From contig BSWB01000001.1 of assembly GCA_033239125.1 (NCBI GenBank), positions 9,436,501 through 9,500,500 on the forward strand: DNA of 64,000 nucleotides, written 5' to 3'. Within the stretch, counting starts at the first letter, position 1. Each line of letters opens with the position of its first letter. This stretch comes from Fagopyrum homotropicum. Its lineage: Eukaryota; Streptophyta; Magnoliopsida; Caryophyllales; Polygonaceae. A program made the translations under genes and the position numbers. The notes below the pieces were generated by a model. The model was given only the letters and a program-made list of their open reading frames with translations. It ran no database searches and was not told where the DNA came from. Shown here in pieces: positions 34,965 through 45,900 of this stretch.

Positions 34965-35190
34965 TAAACCGGTGTCTGAAATTATTGTATATCACGGTTA
35001 GTTTATTTAACCGGGTTCCGAAATTATTATGCCCCGGTTAGTTCGTATAACCGGGGTCCGAGATTTTTTTTTTTAAAAAAAAATTGATTGACCTCGGTTA
35101 TAGATATAACCGTGGTCCGTAAATACCTTTGATCACGATTTTTTCAAACCGCTCCAACATAAGCGAGGTCTAGGGGGGTTTGTACTAGTG
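34965..35190. repeat. CACTA right end with subterminal repeats
   Basis: It contains AACCGGTGTCTGA, TAACCGGGTTCCGA, GCCCCGGTTAG...TAACCGGGGTCCGA and ACCTCGGTTATAGATATAACCGTGGTCCG, mirroring the left end. The terminal inverted repeat TTTGTACTAGTG is followed by the TSD AAT. Confidence 0.85.
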
Positions 35191-35193
35191 AAT

Positions 35194-36779
35194 CTGGTTC
35201 TTGACCCTGCCTATATGCATTCTTTATGCAATGTTATTTCTACTTTTGAACCCGCCCATTATGCTCAAGCTTCCAAGGATCCACGCTGGACTGAGGCTAT
35301 GTCTAAGGAATTAGTTGCTCTTGATGACAATTCCACTTGGGAGCTCACTGATTTGCCCTTGGGAAAGAAAGCCATTGGCTCTAAATGGGTATACAAAGTG
35401 AAGTACAAGCAAGATGGTACTGTTGAACGTTACAAAGCAAGATTGGTTGCCAAAGGTTACAATCAAGTCAAGGATAAAGACTATAAACATACATTTTCTC
35501 CAGTTGCCAAATTCCCTACTGTACGTGTTCTTCTTGCTCTTGCAGCTGCCAAATCATGGCCACTCCATCAGCTTGACATCAACAATGCCTTTTTACATGG
35601 CTTCTTGGATGAGGAAGTTTATATGCAGCCTCCTCAGGGTTACACTAAGGCTTTACCTGGCCAAGTTTGTCGTCTTAAATGCTCCCTATATGGACTCAAG
35701 CAGGCTAGCTGACAATGGAATGTGGAGCTCACTAAGTTGTTGCTACAACTTGGATTCATTCAGTCTAGACATGATTATTCTCTTTTTACCAAGCATGAGC
35801 CTCTTGGTATTACAATTGCTTTAGTGTAGGTTGATGATCTTCTCCTCACTGGGGACATTCCTTCTATGATTACACGTACTAAAGAAGCCTTGCACCATGC
35901 TTTCACTATCAAAGACATGGGATTAGCACGCTTCTTCTTAGGCATGGAGATCTTAAGAGATTCTACTGGTTTGTTCTTAAACCAAAGAAAGTACATTACT
36001 GACATCCTTACTTCATCTAACATACTTACTTGCAAGTCTAGTCCTTTTCCATGCAAAGGAACCTTAAACTTACTTCTGATTCTGGTGCTTTATTTGAGGA
36101 TCCTAAGAGTTATAGACGTTTAGTTGGTCGTCTTTTGTATCTCACCCTCACTCGCCCAAATATCTCTTACACAGTGCATCAACTCAGTCAGTTTTTGGCT
36201 TCTCCTCGCCTCCCTCATTGGCATGATGCCCTTCATCTCTTAAGATATCTTCAAGGCACAATGCATCTTGCTCTATTTTGTCGTGCTAAATCTGATTTGT
36301 CTCTCACTGCTTATAGTGATGCTGACTGGGGTTCATGTGCCTTTACATGCAAGTCCATCACTAGATATTGCTTATTCTTGGGTTCTTCTTTGGTCTCCTT
36401 GAAGAGTAAGAAGCAGAAGACTGTTTCTACATCCTCAGCAGAAAGTGAATACCGAGCCATGTCTATTACTGCATTTGAAATAGTCTGGCTTGAAGGCTTA
36501 TTATCTGATTTCCAAGTTAAGGTTCCACTTCCCATTCCTATGTACTGTGATAACAAAGTTGCCCAACATCTCGCAGCCAATCCCGTTTTTCATGAACGAA
36601 CCAAACACCTTCGCTTGGATTGTCATTATGTCCGAGATGAGGTTCAAAGAGGGTTTATCTCTACCTCCCATGTTAGTTCTTCATTGCAGTTGGCTGATGT
36701 GTTTACCAAAGCATTAGGGGAACAACAACATCGTTTTCTTACTGTCAAGCTTGGACTCTTGTCTCCATGTCCAACTTGA
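35194..36779 (+). pseudogene. Copia-3 pol, 3' part: RT and RNase H
   Basis: It resumes the Copia-2-like frame at CTGGTTCTTGACC. RT motifs KWVYKVKYKQDG and LDINNAFLHG are present. A TGA at 35710-35712 replaces an arginine codon (CGA to TGA). A TAG near 35827-35829 removes the tyrosine of the YVDD catalytic motif, leaving VDD. A one-base loss near 36049 shifts the frame. RNase H retains YSDADWGSC and SSAESEYRA, and the C-terminus is longer than in Copia-2 (KLGLLSPCPT). Confidence 0.88.
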
Positions 36780-36786
36780 GGGGGGA

Positions 36787-36969
36787 TATGGATAGAATAT
36801 ACACATTCATATAATAAGAGGACACATATATAAATAAGTACAATTAGAAGGTGGTTTGTTAGAATAAACTACACGGGTATATATACCCTAGAATGTAACA
36901 GAACTCGGTTATGTGCAATACACACAGTTCATTTTCATCTCTCTTTACTCTCTCTTCTTTACCTTCAAA
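36787..36969 (+). repeat. Copia-3 3' LTR
   Basis: This 183-bp LTR is intact and includes the palindrome GGGTATATATACCC. It ends CTTCAAA and is followed by the TSD GAATG at 36970-36974. The purine tract TTGAGGGGGGA ends at 36786. Confidence 0.9.
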
Positions 36970-36974
36970 GAATG

Positions 36975-37640
36975 TTAGCCCGGAGAATAAGGTAAGTATC
37001 TCTTTATCTAATCTCAAAAGAAAAGTGATTACTTGGAACCAAATTGTGTTTGGTAATGTGATGCGTAGGAAAGAAGATTTGATGAAAGAAATCACGGCTA
37101 TCCAGAGCAATCCTCATCTTTCCCATTCTAAAAGACTTCAGGAAAAGGAAGCTACCGCCATTCCTAAACTGGACGCTACTCTAAAGCAAGAAGAGGTAAT
37201 CTGGTTCCAAAAATCAAGGAAATAGTGGCTGAGATTCGGAGATCGGAACACTAAATTCTTCCATACTTCCACGGTCATCCGTCGAGGAAGAAATAGGATT
37301 CGTGGTCTTTTTGTGGATCCAGATAAGTGGGAGGAAGACTCTGAGACTATTGAATGACATGTTGTGAGTTATTTCCGTAAATTATACTACATGGATGATA
37401 TTAGACCTCTTGCTAGCTGTAAACTGGACTCAGGATGCTTCCCTGATATTGAAGAAGATAGATGGTAGAAGCTGGAAAACCCTATCGAATTAGAAGAGGT
37501 GTGGCAAGCAATTCAGAAAATGGGAGCGTATAAGAGTCCGGGCATAGATGGCTTCTAACCCATCTTCTACCAACACCGCTGGTCCGTTGTAGGGAGCATT
37601 GTAGTCACTGAGATCAAGAAGGTCAGTTTACTTCTCAACG
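36975..37640 (+). pseudogene. LINE-A ORF2 linker between endonuclease and RT
   Basis: It resumes after the Copia-3 TSD (SPENKVSISLSNLKRKVITW). It has the typical plant L1 linker pattern WNQIVFGNVMRRKEDLMKEI and EEVIWFQKSRK, then a stop in place of tryptophan, then RFGDRNTKFFHTSTVIRRGR. Two or more stops (for example the TAG near 37223) show decay. Confidence 0.75.
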
Positions 37641-38335
37641 CCTCCCTGAAGATATAAACGACACCCTTATTAGTTTGATTGCGAAGGTGGGGAAACCGGA
37701 ACTCATCTCGCAGTTTAGACCCATAGCCCTTTGCAACGTTAATTACAAAATTATGTCCAAAGTGATTGTTCAGAGGATGAAAGGAGTCATCAATGACCTT
37801 GTTGGGCCTATTCAGGGTAGTTTTATCCCGGGATCATATATCCAGGACAATATAGTTCTCATGTAGCAGGTTATGCATTCTATGAGGAAGAAAAAGACGG
37901 GAAAGAAATGGATGATCTTCAAACTCGACCTTGAGAAGGCTTACGATTGCGTGAGATGGGACTTTGTGGACAAACCGTTGCTCATTGCGGGGTCCCTGTA
38001 AGTTGGAGAAATCTTATTAGGGAATGTGTCACGTCCACCAGAATGCAAATTCTATGGAACGGAGAGGTGATGGAACAATTTACCCCAGAAAGAGGACTCC
38101 GGCAGGGAGATCCTTTATCGCCATATCTTTTTGTGCTTTGTATGGAACGTCTTAGTCAATTGATCCTTGAGGTGGTGGAGGAGGGTGAGTGGAAACCAAT
38201 TTTTCTCTTAAGAGGAGGACCGCTCTTGTCTCATCTTTTCTTCGCAGACGATATTACTTTATTTACAAAGGCCACTCCGAATCAAGTGACTAGGATTATG
38301 GACCAACTGAATAAATTTTTGTGGTGATTCCGGAC
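37641..38335 (+). pseudogene. LINE-A ORF2 reverse transcriptase domain
   Basis: Motifs in order: ISLIAKVGKPELISQFRPIA, LCNVNYKIMSKVIVQRMK, GPIQGSFIPGSYIQDNIV, then FKLDLEKAYDCVRWDFV with the first catalytic aspartate, GLRQGDPLSPYLFVLCMERL, and FFADDITLF with the catalytic FADD. A TAG at 37864-37866 and a deletion after VRWDFV (near 37965) break the frame. This is a non-LTR type RT, unlike the copia and gypsy RTs nearby. Confidence 0.85.
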
Positions 38336-39475
38336 AATGTATAAGTCTTGATAAATCCAGCATTTTTGTCTCCCCGAATACTCCCCTCGAGCTTCGTCAT
38401 CGGATCCATGAGGTTAGTGGAATTAGCGTGACCAATAGACTCGGAATCTATTTGGGAGTTCCGCTTCTCCAAAGAATAGTCTCCAAAGATATGTTCACTT
38501 CCCTCCTCGACAAGATGAAAAGTGAACTCAGCGGGTGACGTCAAAAGAATCTCAGCTTTGCTGGACGCCTCACTCTTACGTCTACAGTTTTAGCTTCTAT
38601 GCTAGTGTATACTATGTCTACTATGCTCCTTCCTAAATCGACTTGCTTGGAGATGGAGAAGATATGCAGATCCTTCTTGTGGGGAGACTCTGAGAAGACA
38701 CGCAACATGCATACTATTCCCTGGAGCGAAATATGTAAACCTAAATTCGAAGGAGGCTTAGGCTTAAAAAATCTGCAGAGCTTCAATCTCACGCTAGTTG
38801 CTAAGTTGGGTTGGAGGTATGTTACTGAAGATGATAGTATATGAATTAGGGTCCTGCTTGAGAAGTATCTAAGGCCCAACAGGAGAGCCCACACGTCCCC
38901 GTATTTCATTTGGAGAGGGATTGTTGAAGGGTTGTGCAGTGTTGTCAACAAGGGTTTACGCTGGTCTTTGGGGGACGGGAATTGTATACGCTTCTGGGAG
39001 GACAAATGGCTCATGATTGATTCTTTGGCGAGCTTATCAGCTAATCATATTCCAGAAAGCAGTCGCCAAGTCACCGTCCGACAACTATGGAGGGAGGACT
39101 CGGGCTGGTGTTGGGATGACATCGCTCCCTTTCTCAATCAGGAGGACTGCCTCAGGATTGCGGCGAAGAGGCCTATGACCAATAATCAAGATCGGGAGAA
39201 TAATATTCTTCTTGAATTTGAAGACGAGATGAGTTGAGGAGGCACATTAGATGGAAGCTTTACAGTGGCGTCGGCTTATACTCTCCTTAGGAACCCGATC
39301 TTGGAACTTTGCTCTAACAACCAAGTTTACAAATCATTGTGGACTTTGAGAGTGCCGGAAAGAGTCCGAGTTTTCCTTTGGAAGTTGCTAAAAGGGGGCG
39401 TTTTGTCCAACAACGAGAGACAAAAAAGGCACCTTACCACCCTAGGCACCTGCTAGTGCTGCAACCAGTGTGAAG
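38336..39475 (+). pseudogene. LINE-A ORF2 post-RT and zf-RVT region
   Basis: Thumb-like region: VSKDMFTSLLDKMKSELSG, then STCLEMEKICRSFLWGDSEK and WSEICKPKFEGGLGLKNLQ. The usual LINE linker follows (LRWSLGDGNCIRFWEDKWL). zf-RVT begins with LWTLRVPERVRVFLWKLLKG and ends at the C-x-C-C-x2-C segment near 39455-39472, where Copia-4 is inserted. Several stops and shifts are present. Confidence 0.78.
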
Positions 39476-39865
39476 TGTTGGGAAAAACTCCGTACGTTCC
39501 CGACTAACTCCGAGTATATAAGCGGGTATTTTGTTGCGCACTCACACGTACAACCTCACTCGTGTATATAAGCCTTTGTGATCGAATACTCTCTTATATT
39601 ACATTACAAATACACAAACATCATTACATATTTATACTAATGTATGTCGGTTGATTCACATGGCACAAAACAACCGACCTTCACATTCATCTAAGTAGAT
39701 ATTACAAGAGATAATTCTAGACTAATCTTGATTAAAAATATTAAACGTACTACCTTGATTAGACTAGTCTAATCTAGAGACTTCTAAGCTACTAACATCA
39801 TTTTGCTCTTCTCTAGATACTTCCAATGCCCCACTTTTAATTTTAAAATATTAATTATCCTAACA
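39476..39865 (-). repeat. Copia-4 3' LTR
   Basis: This is the intact 390-bp LTR. A purine tract on the minus strand (ATTAAGGGAGAAAT) lies directly inside it at 39866-39879. Confidence 0.9.
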
Positions 39866-39896
39866 ATTTCTCCCTTAATTTATATTTCAAATATCA

Positions 39897-40520
39897 TCAC
39901 CGAATCTGAAATCTCACCTCCGTCCGCTTCTTAGCTTCGGTGCCACCACCTTTTTCTCGCACCGCTCTTCCATCTAAGAAGCAAATATTCTTCTCGTCTT
40001 TGCAGTCTCGCATCACCAAGCGTCTTCTCTTGAACACCTTGCACCATCTTCTTGTGCCGACAAACCTATACCCCTCCATCGTCATCGCTCCCAACGAGAT
40101 GACATTCACGTTCGCCGATGGCACGTACCTCACATTGTGCAGAGTGTGGCTTGTACCGTTGTGAAGCCTCATCCTCACGCTTCCGGTACCTTCTACCTTC
40201 AACTTCTCACCACTCACAGAGTTGAAGTGACCAAACTCTCCACCAACCGTCAAGGTGTCAAATAATGCTTGGTCTCTACAAACATGCATCGAGGCGGCAC
40301 TATCCATCACCCACTCTGACTTGGCGGTCTCCTCACCCGTCGCCAAGTAAACATCCCCGTAATCAACTTCACCAACTTCATTGACCACATTGGTGTGGGA
40401 GTCTTCTCTCTTCTTCCCTGGCGACATCTCTCTCAACTTCTTTAAGTCCTCCCTCATCCGAGGACACCGGGCTTGCATGTGACCCTTCTCTCTGCAGCAG
40501 AAGCACTCGACCTTACTCTA
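39897..40520 (-). pseudogene. Copia-4 zinc knuckle and protease-like region
   Basis: The minus strand reads CFCCREKGHMQARC, a CCHC knuckle, then about 190 codons that include EWVMDSAASMHVCRDQALFD, where copia proteases normally have DSGA. A gag_pre-integrase-like stretch follows (VRYVPSANVNVISLGAMTMEG). The frame stops 30 bp before the purine tract. The change of DSGA to DSAA would probably harm protease activity. The rest of pol is absent. Confidence 0.75.
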
Positions 40521-41203
40521 ATTCGTCGCGAGCTTGATCTCTGCCTCCGGTCATCATTCCTCCTCCATTGACTCCTCCCTCGTTCTCGCTCCCCTGCAAC
40601 TAGTATGCGATCATCTCCTTTGTCGGTAGCATCATTCTTCATCATCCTCTCACTCTCCCGCAAAGTAGTGGTCACCTCATCTAGAGTGAGAGACTTCCTT
40701 CCTACAAGTAACGTCTGCACCAAAGACTTGTAGGACTTCGGCAATGATGCTAGCAACAACAATGCTTGCTCTTCTTCTCCAATCTTGTCATCAGCATTCA
40801 ACAATTGACATACTTGTTGATTAAACGAGTTAATGTGGTCATGAAGATTACCTCCTTCCTCCATCTTGAGCGAGTAAAGCTCCATCTTCAAGCACAAACA
40901 GTTGGTCAACGACTTCGACGCATAGATGCTCTCGAGCTTCTCCCACAACGCCTTCGGTGTGGTCTCCTTCAACACACCGTACTTAATCTCGGGAGCCAAC
41001 GCCAACCGAATTGTACTTACCGCCTTCCTCTGGATGCTTCTCTACTTCTCCTCGCTCATCGATCCAGGCTTCTCCTCCTCCAGAGCTTGGTCAAGACCCT
41101 GCAGCACCAATAGGTCTTGAATCGTACTCTGCCACAAAGTGAAGTTGATCTTCCCATCAAAGAGTGGAATCTTGAACGCCCTCATTGCTTCGGCCGCCAT
41201 CGC
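40521..41203 (-). pseudogene. Copia-4 gag
   Basis: From the ATG at 41203 (MAAEAMRAFKIPLFDGKINF) the pattern is Tnt1/Tork-like gag of the UBN2 type: LWEKLESIYASKSLTNCLCL, YSLKMEEGGNLHDHINSFN and LLASLPKSYKSLVQTLL. A TAG at 41042-41044 replaces a residue after MSEEK. A frameshift near 40530-40560 separates it from the zinc knuckle. The gag type differs from that of Copia-1 to Copia-3. Confidence 0.8.
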
Positions 41204-41260
41204 GCCAACACGAGATTCTTCAAGCAACAAAGTTTACCCGAACACCACCACCGTAACCTC

Positions 41261-41273
41261 GGCTCTGATACTA
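41261..41273 (-). other. Copia-4 primer binding site (tRNA-iMet, one mismatch)
   Basis: The minus strand reads TAGTATCAGAGCC, two bases inside the 5' LTR. It differs from the usual TGGTATCAGAGCC at one base. Confidence 0.7.
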
Positions 41274-41275
41274 GT

Positions 41276-41342
41276 TGTTGGGAAAAACTCCGCACGTTCC
41301 CGACTAACTCCGAGTATATAAGCGGGTATTATGTTGCGCACT
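41276..41342 (-). repeat. Copia-4 5' LTR, first part
   Basis: The first 67 bp of the right LTR, interrupted by LARD-1. It ends with the LARD-1 TSD GCACT (41338-41342) and continues at 59003. Confidence 0.9.
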
Positions 41343-42988
41343 TGTTACGCTAGGAAATAGCACAAAAAGCTTTACATTTATAAACTCGAACTAAATGCTA
41401 AACTACCTAGCGAAACCCGCAGTGTACGGGTCGTTTTGTAGAAAGGAAAGTATTCCGAGGTCGAACTCAAGGACTGAGGTGAAACTAAGTCATTCAATGA
41501 TCAAAAATAGTGTGAATCTAGACTAAGATAAGATGAGGAATAAAGAAAATGGAAAACACAATGTTTTTGGAGGGTTTTGTGTGATCAAACAAAGATCACA
41601 AATATGTGAACACAATCAAGCAACGCAAACACAAACTAACACTAAAGATAGGAGAATGGAAATAACAAAGCGGATTCTAGAGTTTGGAAGTCCCGGCTAT
41701 GGCATAGACTCAAGCTAACTATTCATTCCTCGGATTAACTATGATATGTCGGGATTTAGCGTTTCTAGATTGGGATCAATTACCGGGTAGGTCTCATGGT
41801 CCACTAGTCCATTCCTAAGGTCTCATCACCGGGTAAGTCTCTAAGAACCTAAGGATAGGAATTCTACACAAACCGGATTGTTACCTAGGGGTCTAACCTA
41901 TCCTTACCGGGTAAGTCTCGGAAAGGGAAGTCCTAATCAACTATCCTAGCACACTTAGTCCAATGGCGGCTTGTGAGGCTCACCACTACCTAGGGTTTGT
42001 CATCTTAGGTATCTAAGATCGGAAATCATCGGGTAGATCTCTTTCCTCACTTAGGTTGATAGCATTAGGTGATCCTAAGCTAAATTAAGCTCAACAAACA
42101 CTAGGATTTCAACAACACAAGTCATCCAAGGGTAAAAATCTAGGTTCATCCTATCATGCTTCTAGCCATAACCCTTCTTTTCTTACTCTAGAATCGCAAT
42201 CTATCTAGCCAACAACATTCATTTCAAGATCAATCTCCACAAATAAAGCATGCTTGCAAGTCATGGTCAAATGATGAAGAACAATCCAAAGAAAAGACAT
42301 TAAAAGCATAGAATAGAAATTACCAAATTCTTACAAGGCTCCAAGAGCAAATCCAACTTGACAACAATGAAAGCTCCACTCGAATCCACTCTAATCTCAC
42401 TCTAAAACGAGAATCTATACTAATCTCCTCCAAGAACACCCCTAATGGGTGCTTGGAAGAAAGGCAACAATGGCCAAATGTTTTGGGGAAGACAGGTAGG
42501 TCAAAAGAGAGGAGAAGGATCCCCAATTACAGCCTGCAAAATCCTTTAAATACCCACTAGGATGCAAGAGCAATGGAAGAGATCGTGGCCAGCTGTCGAT
42601 GTGGTCCTGGCAAGAATCACGGGCAAGTCCACGGCCGTGGAAAGGGTCTAGACCGTGGTTTGGTCCAGAGGTTGCTTCTAGGCTCGTTAAGTCATGATTT
42701 GGTGCATGACTTGTGTTGGTAAGGTTCCATGAGTCCTCCTTAGCCCTTAGCTTGCATTCCAATGAGTCCGGAAGTGTGTCATCTCGAGGAATGATCCTCG
42801 GGTGTATCGATTAGGCTCTTAAATCTCCCAAAATACCTACAAAGCAAGCAAAAGTCCGAGTAGACGTATATCTCGACAAAATACGTGATTTGAGTGCAAA
42901 CGTCGTGAACTAATGCTAAACCATGCATGAATGAGCGGAAAATCTATCTAAATGAGTGTCTAAATCTATATCATAAATCGTGTTATCA
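41343..42988 (-). repeat. LARD-1 3' LTR
   Basis: This intact 1646-bp LTR has four motif copies on the minus strand (41780-41795, 41826-41841, 41904-41919 and a weaker one at 42026-42041) and the perfect palindrome CCACGGCCGTGG at 42629-42640. Confidence 0.9.
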
Positions 42989-44615
42989 AAATACCCCATA
43001 CTTAAGGTTTGCTCGTCCCCGAGCAAATTCCCAACTATAGACTAAGAGACGACATGATTTATGTATGCAGAAAAATGGCAAAATCTTTTTGGAGATGTGC
43101 TTCTAATATTGGATCACCTTCATAGTCATGTTTCATGGCAATGGACAAGAAATTATGTATCAAATAGATGAAAGCATGGAAAGACAATTACACTTAACTT
43201 GATAGCATGCAAATGAAATGTAAAGATGAAGAAGTCAAGATAACCATGAGTATATCCAATCTAAATCACTTAGTCTTACACACATGCAAGTAGGTCAAAA
43301 GGACTTTGTAAAATAGAAGGCCAAGAAACGTTGTGATTAGGTGGGAATTTTCTAAGGCCATGTGGTGCAGATCCGGGAAAGGAACTAAACAACCACAACT
43401 TCACATTTCTTATCAACTTCCCTCAAGTGTATATTTTTTTCATTTTCTTTTCTTTCTTTTCTTTTTCTTTTGCTTATTTTTGAGACAATGGCATTGGTGT
43501 ACAAAAGCCGAAACCTTGGTGATTAGCCATCCTCGGGCTTTTTCTTATTTTTCGAGGTGCATCCACACCGGGCACACATACCAAAGCTCGTTAGGACTAT
43601 TGGTTTATTTGACTTTGGCAAGGCACCAACACCCGATTATGTGAAGTGTACCGAGTTACTTGTCAATTAAGCCAACGTCCCCAAACCTATATTTTTGGCT
43701 ACACTTTCACAACAATTTCAGCACTTCATTCATGACATTCCTTTCATCAACAACTTCACCCCACACTTGCTTTTCACACACATCAACACACTAACATGCT
43801 CCTATTCCGGGATGGGTCAAAAGAGGTCAAATTTATCTCAATTGAGGTGCTCAAGCAACATGTTCAAGATGAGAAGTAGAGGAAGATGAATTGCCTTAAT
43901 CACTCCTAATTGATGTGCAAGAACTAGCATGCAATTTTGACTTTCAATCCTCAATTAAATCAAGGCAAGCATCATAATCACAAGTCATTCATGGAATTCA
44001 AGATAAGTATTTCAAGTCCACATATGCATCATCAATTAAACACACAAGGCCATCCATAGCCAATCCACAAGGCAAGGTTCATCATTAGGGTCATATCCAA
44101 GCCTAGAAAGCACAAAAATTTTTAAATTTTCTGATTTTTTTGGAATTTTTGGAATATGTATGTACAATGCAAGACATGTGAAAATATTAAACTACCCTAG
44201 ATGCTCATCATGCAAAGGATCATGCAAACCCCACCCCATACTTAGAAACACATTGTCCCTAATGTAGTATTCAAGTAAAGAGAGTGAAAGAAGGTTCTCA
44301 CAATGTAAAATGGTTTGCTTCGGTATTTGGGATGAACTCGTGTGGAGTGGTGGTGATGGATGATCGATCAAGCATGGTAGAGAGCTCTTCATAATCATTC
44401 CGGCGTCGAGACCCGCGCCAAGGTATATGTGAGATGGGAGCTCTTCCATCTAACAAGACACCTCATTACCTAAAATCTACCACAAACACAAAACACAAAA
44501 ACACACAAAAGCAAAAACAAAGGCAAAAGAGAAAAGGGAAAGAGTTGTACCGATGGGTTGCCTCCCACCAAGCGCTTCTTTTAGGTCATTAGCTTGACCA
44601 AACTCCGTGGATATG
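42989..44615 (-). other. LARD-1 3' noncoding region
   Basis: It contains the GGGA-loop hairpin (43008-43027), a pyrimidine-rich stretch (43430-43475) and a block at about 43560-43655 (CGTTAGGACTATT...CCGAGTTACT) that is also present in the 3' regions of Athila-1 and Athila-2. The AGGCAA-loop hairpin is at 44554-44567. No gene is seen. Confidence 0.65.
43008..43027 (-). other. GGGA-loop hairpin upstream of LARD-1 3' LTR
   Basis: On the minus strand TTTGCTCG-GGGA-CGAGCAAA forms a perfect 8-bp stem. Two pairs differ from the Athila stem and both changes are compensated. Confidence 0.7.
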
Positions 44616-45797
44616 TTAATCCACCTCGAATACCATGGTTTGCTTGAGGAGTCCAAGCAACCATCTTTTCCCGGAATCCATGATGACAAGCAAGGGCCAC
44701 TTGATGCCCAAATAAGCTTTGAGTTCTCTTTTCACCGGTGAGTAGTAGACTCCTTCATCACCGCTTCCTTGACGATAGTATAGAGTTGCAACCATAGGTG
44801 TCACCCCATACTTAGGCAATTTGTACTCCGCGGTCATACCGGTGAAACGCTTGTCATCCTCATCCTCTATGATCCGAGGAATGCCGATTCTTGGGAAGAA
44901 TCCTTCATTGAAGTACTTCATAACCATCATGGATCCATCATGCTTGCCTCCATCATTCAATGATGGAGAATCCTTAGGAAAGGGGCTCCAATCTTCGTGT
45001 GTACTCCGGGCAAGCAAGGAAGGGTCGGAGGGAGCTGAGATTGGCTTAGGATGGACCACTACAGAGCCTTCCACGGTCGTGATTTGTACTCCACGGCCGT
45101 GATTTCCTCTGTAGTCTTCCACGGTCGTGGTTTGTCCTCCACAGCCGTGGTTCACTCTGCTGCATCCGTTCCAAGTGAGCTCTTCATGTATGGTTCCGGG
45201 GTTGATGGCAAGGATGTCCGGGGATGAGAATACTTCATTGCACTCCTCTAAAGGTGAAGGAGATGGAGGTGAATCTTGAAGAATGGTAGGATCTCCTAGC
45301 ATAAGAGCATTCCTAATCTCCTCAATCTCCCTCCTCATTTGCTCTTCTCTCTCGGTATTCAATCTCCTTTCTTCCTTCAGGGCCAAATCCCTTAGTCTCA
45401 ATTGCTCCCGAGCTTCATTCAACTCTTCCTCAAGGCGTCTATTGGTTATGGTTGAATCGGGCAATTCTTGGATCTCCTCATAGTGAACCTCCTCTTGATG
45501 ACATACTTCCGCTTCAAGCTCCATGTGGGAACTAGAAATGGAAGTAAGGTTGCTTTCTAGATCATCCATCTTCCTCAACATTTTCTCTAGCATTGATTCC
45601 AATCGATCTTCATGAAGTTGATGGTGAGGTTCCTCATGAGGTAATGTAATCATGTGAGTTTGATCATGGAACTCATGATAGACATTGAACTTCTCCCAAT
45701 ACTCAAACTCATCATGGAGAGGTCCTAGATCTTGGCCTTCCATCCACTCCTCATACTCCATGTTGTCAAGGTCGTCTTGGAGGTACAATCCGTCCAT
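44616..45797 (-). CDS. LARD-1 open frame: coiled coil plus integrase-like remnant
   Basis: The frame is open for 410 codons from 45848; I prefer the ATG at 45795-45797 (MDGLYLQDDLDNMEYEEW), because the upstream hydrophobic start looks like leader sequence. An acidic N-terminus precedes a coiled coil (LEEELNEAREQLRLRDLALK, then REEQMRREIEEIRNAL) that resembles the Athila gag coiled coil. The C-terminal part, FFPRIGIPRIIEDEDD through KYGVTPMVATLYYRQGSG to KRELKAYL, lines up in order with Athila-2 integrase from IFPRFGTPRII to REIKAIL, but the catalytic SDGG is lost. Function unknown; possibly a chimaeric protein that acts with an autonomous partner. Confidence 0.6.
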   Translation of the reverse strand: MDGLYLQDDLDNMEYEEWMEGQDLGPLHDEFEYWEKFNVYHEFHDQTHMITLPHEEPHHQLHEDRLESMLEKMLRKMDDLESNLTSISSSHMELEAEVCHQEEVHYEEIQELPDSTITNRRLEEELNEAREQLRLRDLALKEERRLNTEREEQMRREIEEIRNALMLGDPTILQDSPPSPSPLEECNEVFSSPDILAINPGTIHEELTWNGCSRVNHGCGGQTTTVEDYRGNHGRGVQITTVEGSVVVHPKPISAPSDPSLLARSTHEDWSPFPKDSPSLNDGGKHDGSMMVMKYFNEGFFPRIGIPRIIEDEDDKRFTGMTAEYKLPKYGVTPMVATLYYRQGSGDEGVYYSPVKRELKAYLGIKWPLLVIMDSGKRWLLGLLKQTMVFEVD

Positions 45798-45900
45798 GGC
45801 AAACATGAAAAGGCAAAGACAAAAACAACACAAGATCAAAAGTAACAAGAAAGATAAACACTAAAAACAATCAAAAGCAAATGACTTAGTCTTAACCTAG

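Larger units (their letters stand above)
15656..35190. mobile_element. CACTA DNA transposon, non-autonomous, with captured host exons
   Basis: The ends are CACTAGTACAAA at 15656 and its reverse complement TTTGTACTAGTG ending at 35190, with a 3-bp TSD AAT (15653-15655, 35191-35193). Removing it restores the Copia-3 pol sequence seen in Copia-2. Both ends have subterminal arrays of ACCCCGGTT/ACCACGGTT units. Its own length without Athila-1 is about 7.6 kb. I see no TNP2-type transposase. The interior holds exon-like pieces of several host genes, mostly on the minus strand, and a LINE fragment. Confidence 0.9.
12562..36969 (+). mobile_element. Copia-3: Ty1/copia retrotransposon carrying a CACTA element
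   Basis: The LTRs are 12562-12730 (169 bp) and 36787-36969 (183 bp). The size difference is a 14-bp deletion in the 5' LTR; otherwise I see one mismatch. The TSD GAATG (12557-12561, 36970-36974) fits only TATGGATA...CTTCAAA ends, as in Copia-2. Without the CACTA insertion it is about 4.87 kb. Gag and pol are close to Copia-2 but carry many stops and frameshifts. Confidence 0.92.

Noticed and set aside
45798..45848. Membrane anchor or signal peptide at the start of the LARD-1 frame (MLLLILCCFC...)
   Set aside because: It lies in the leader before a better start codon (MDGLYLQDD), and nothing else in the protein suggests secretion.
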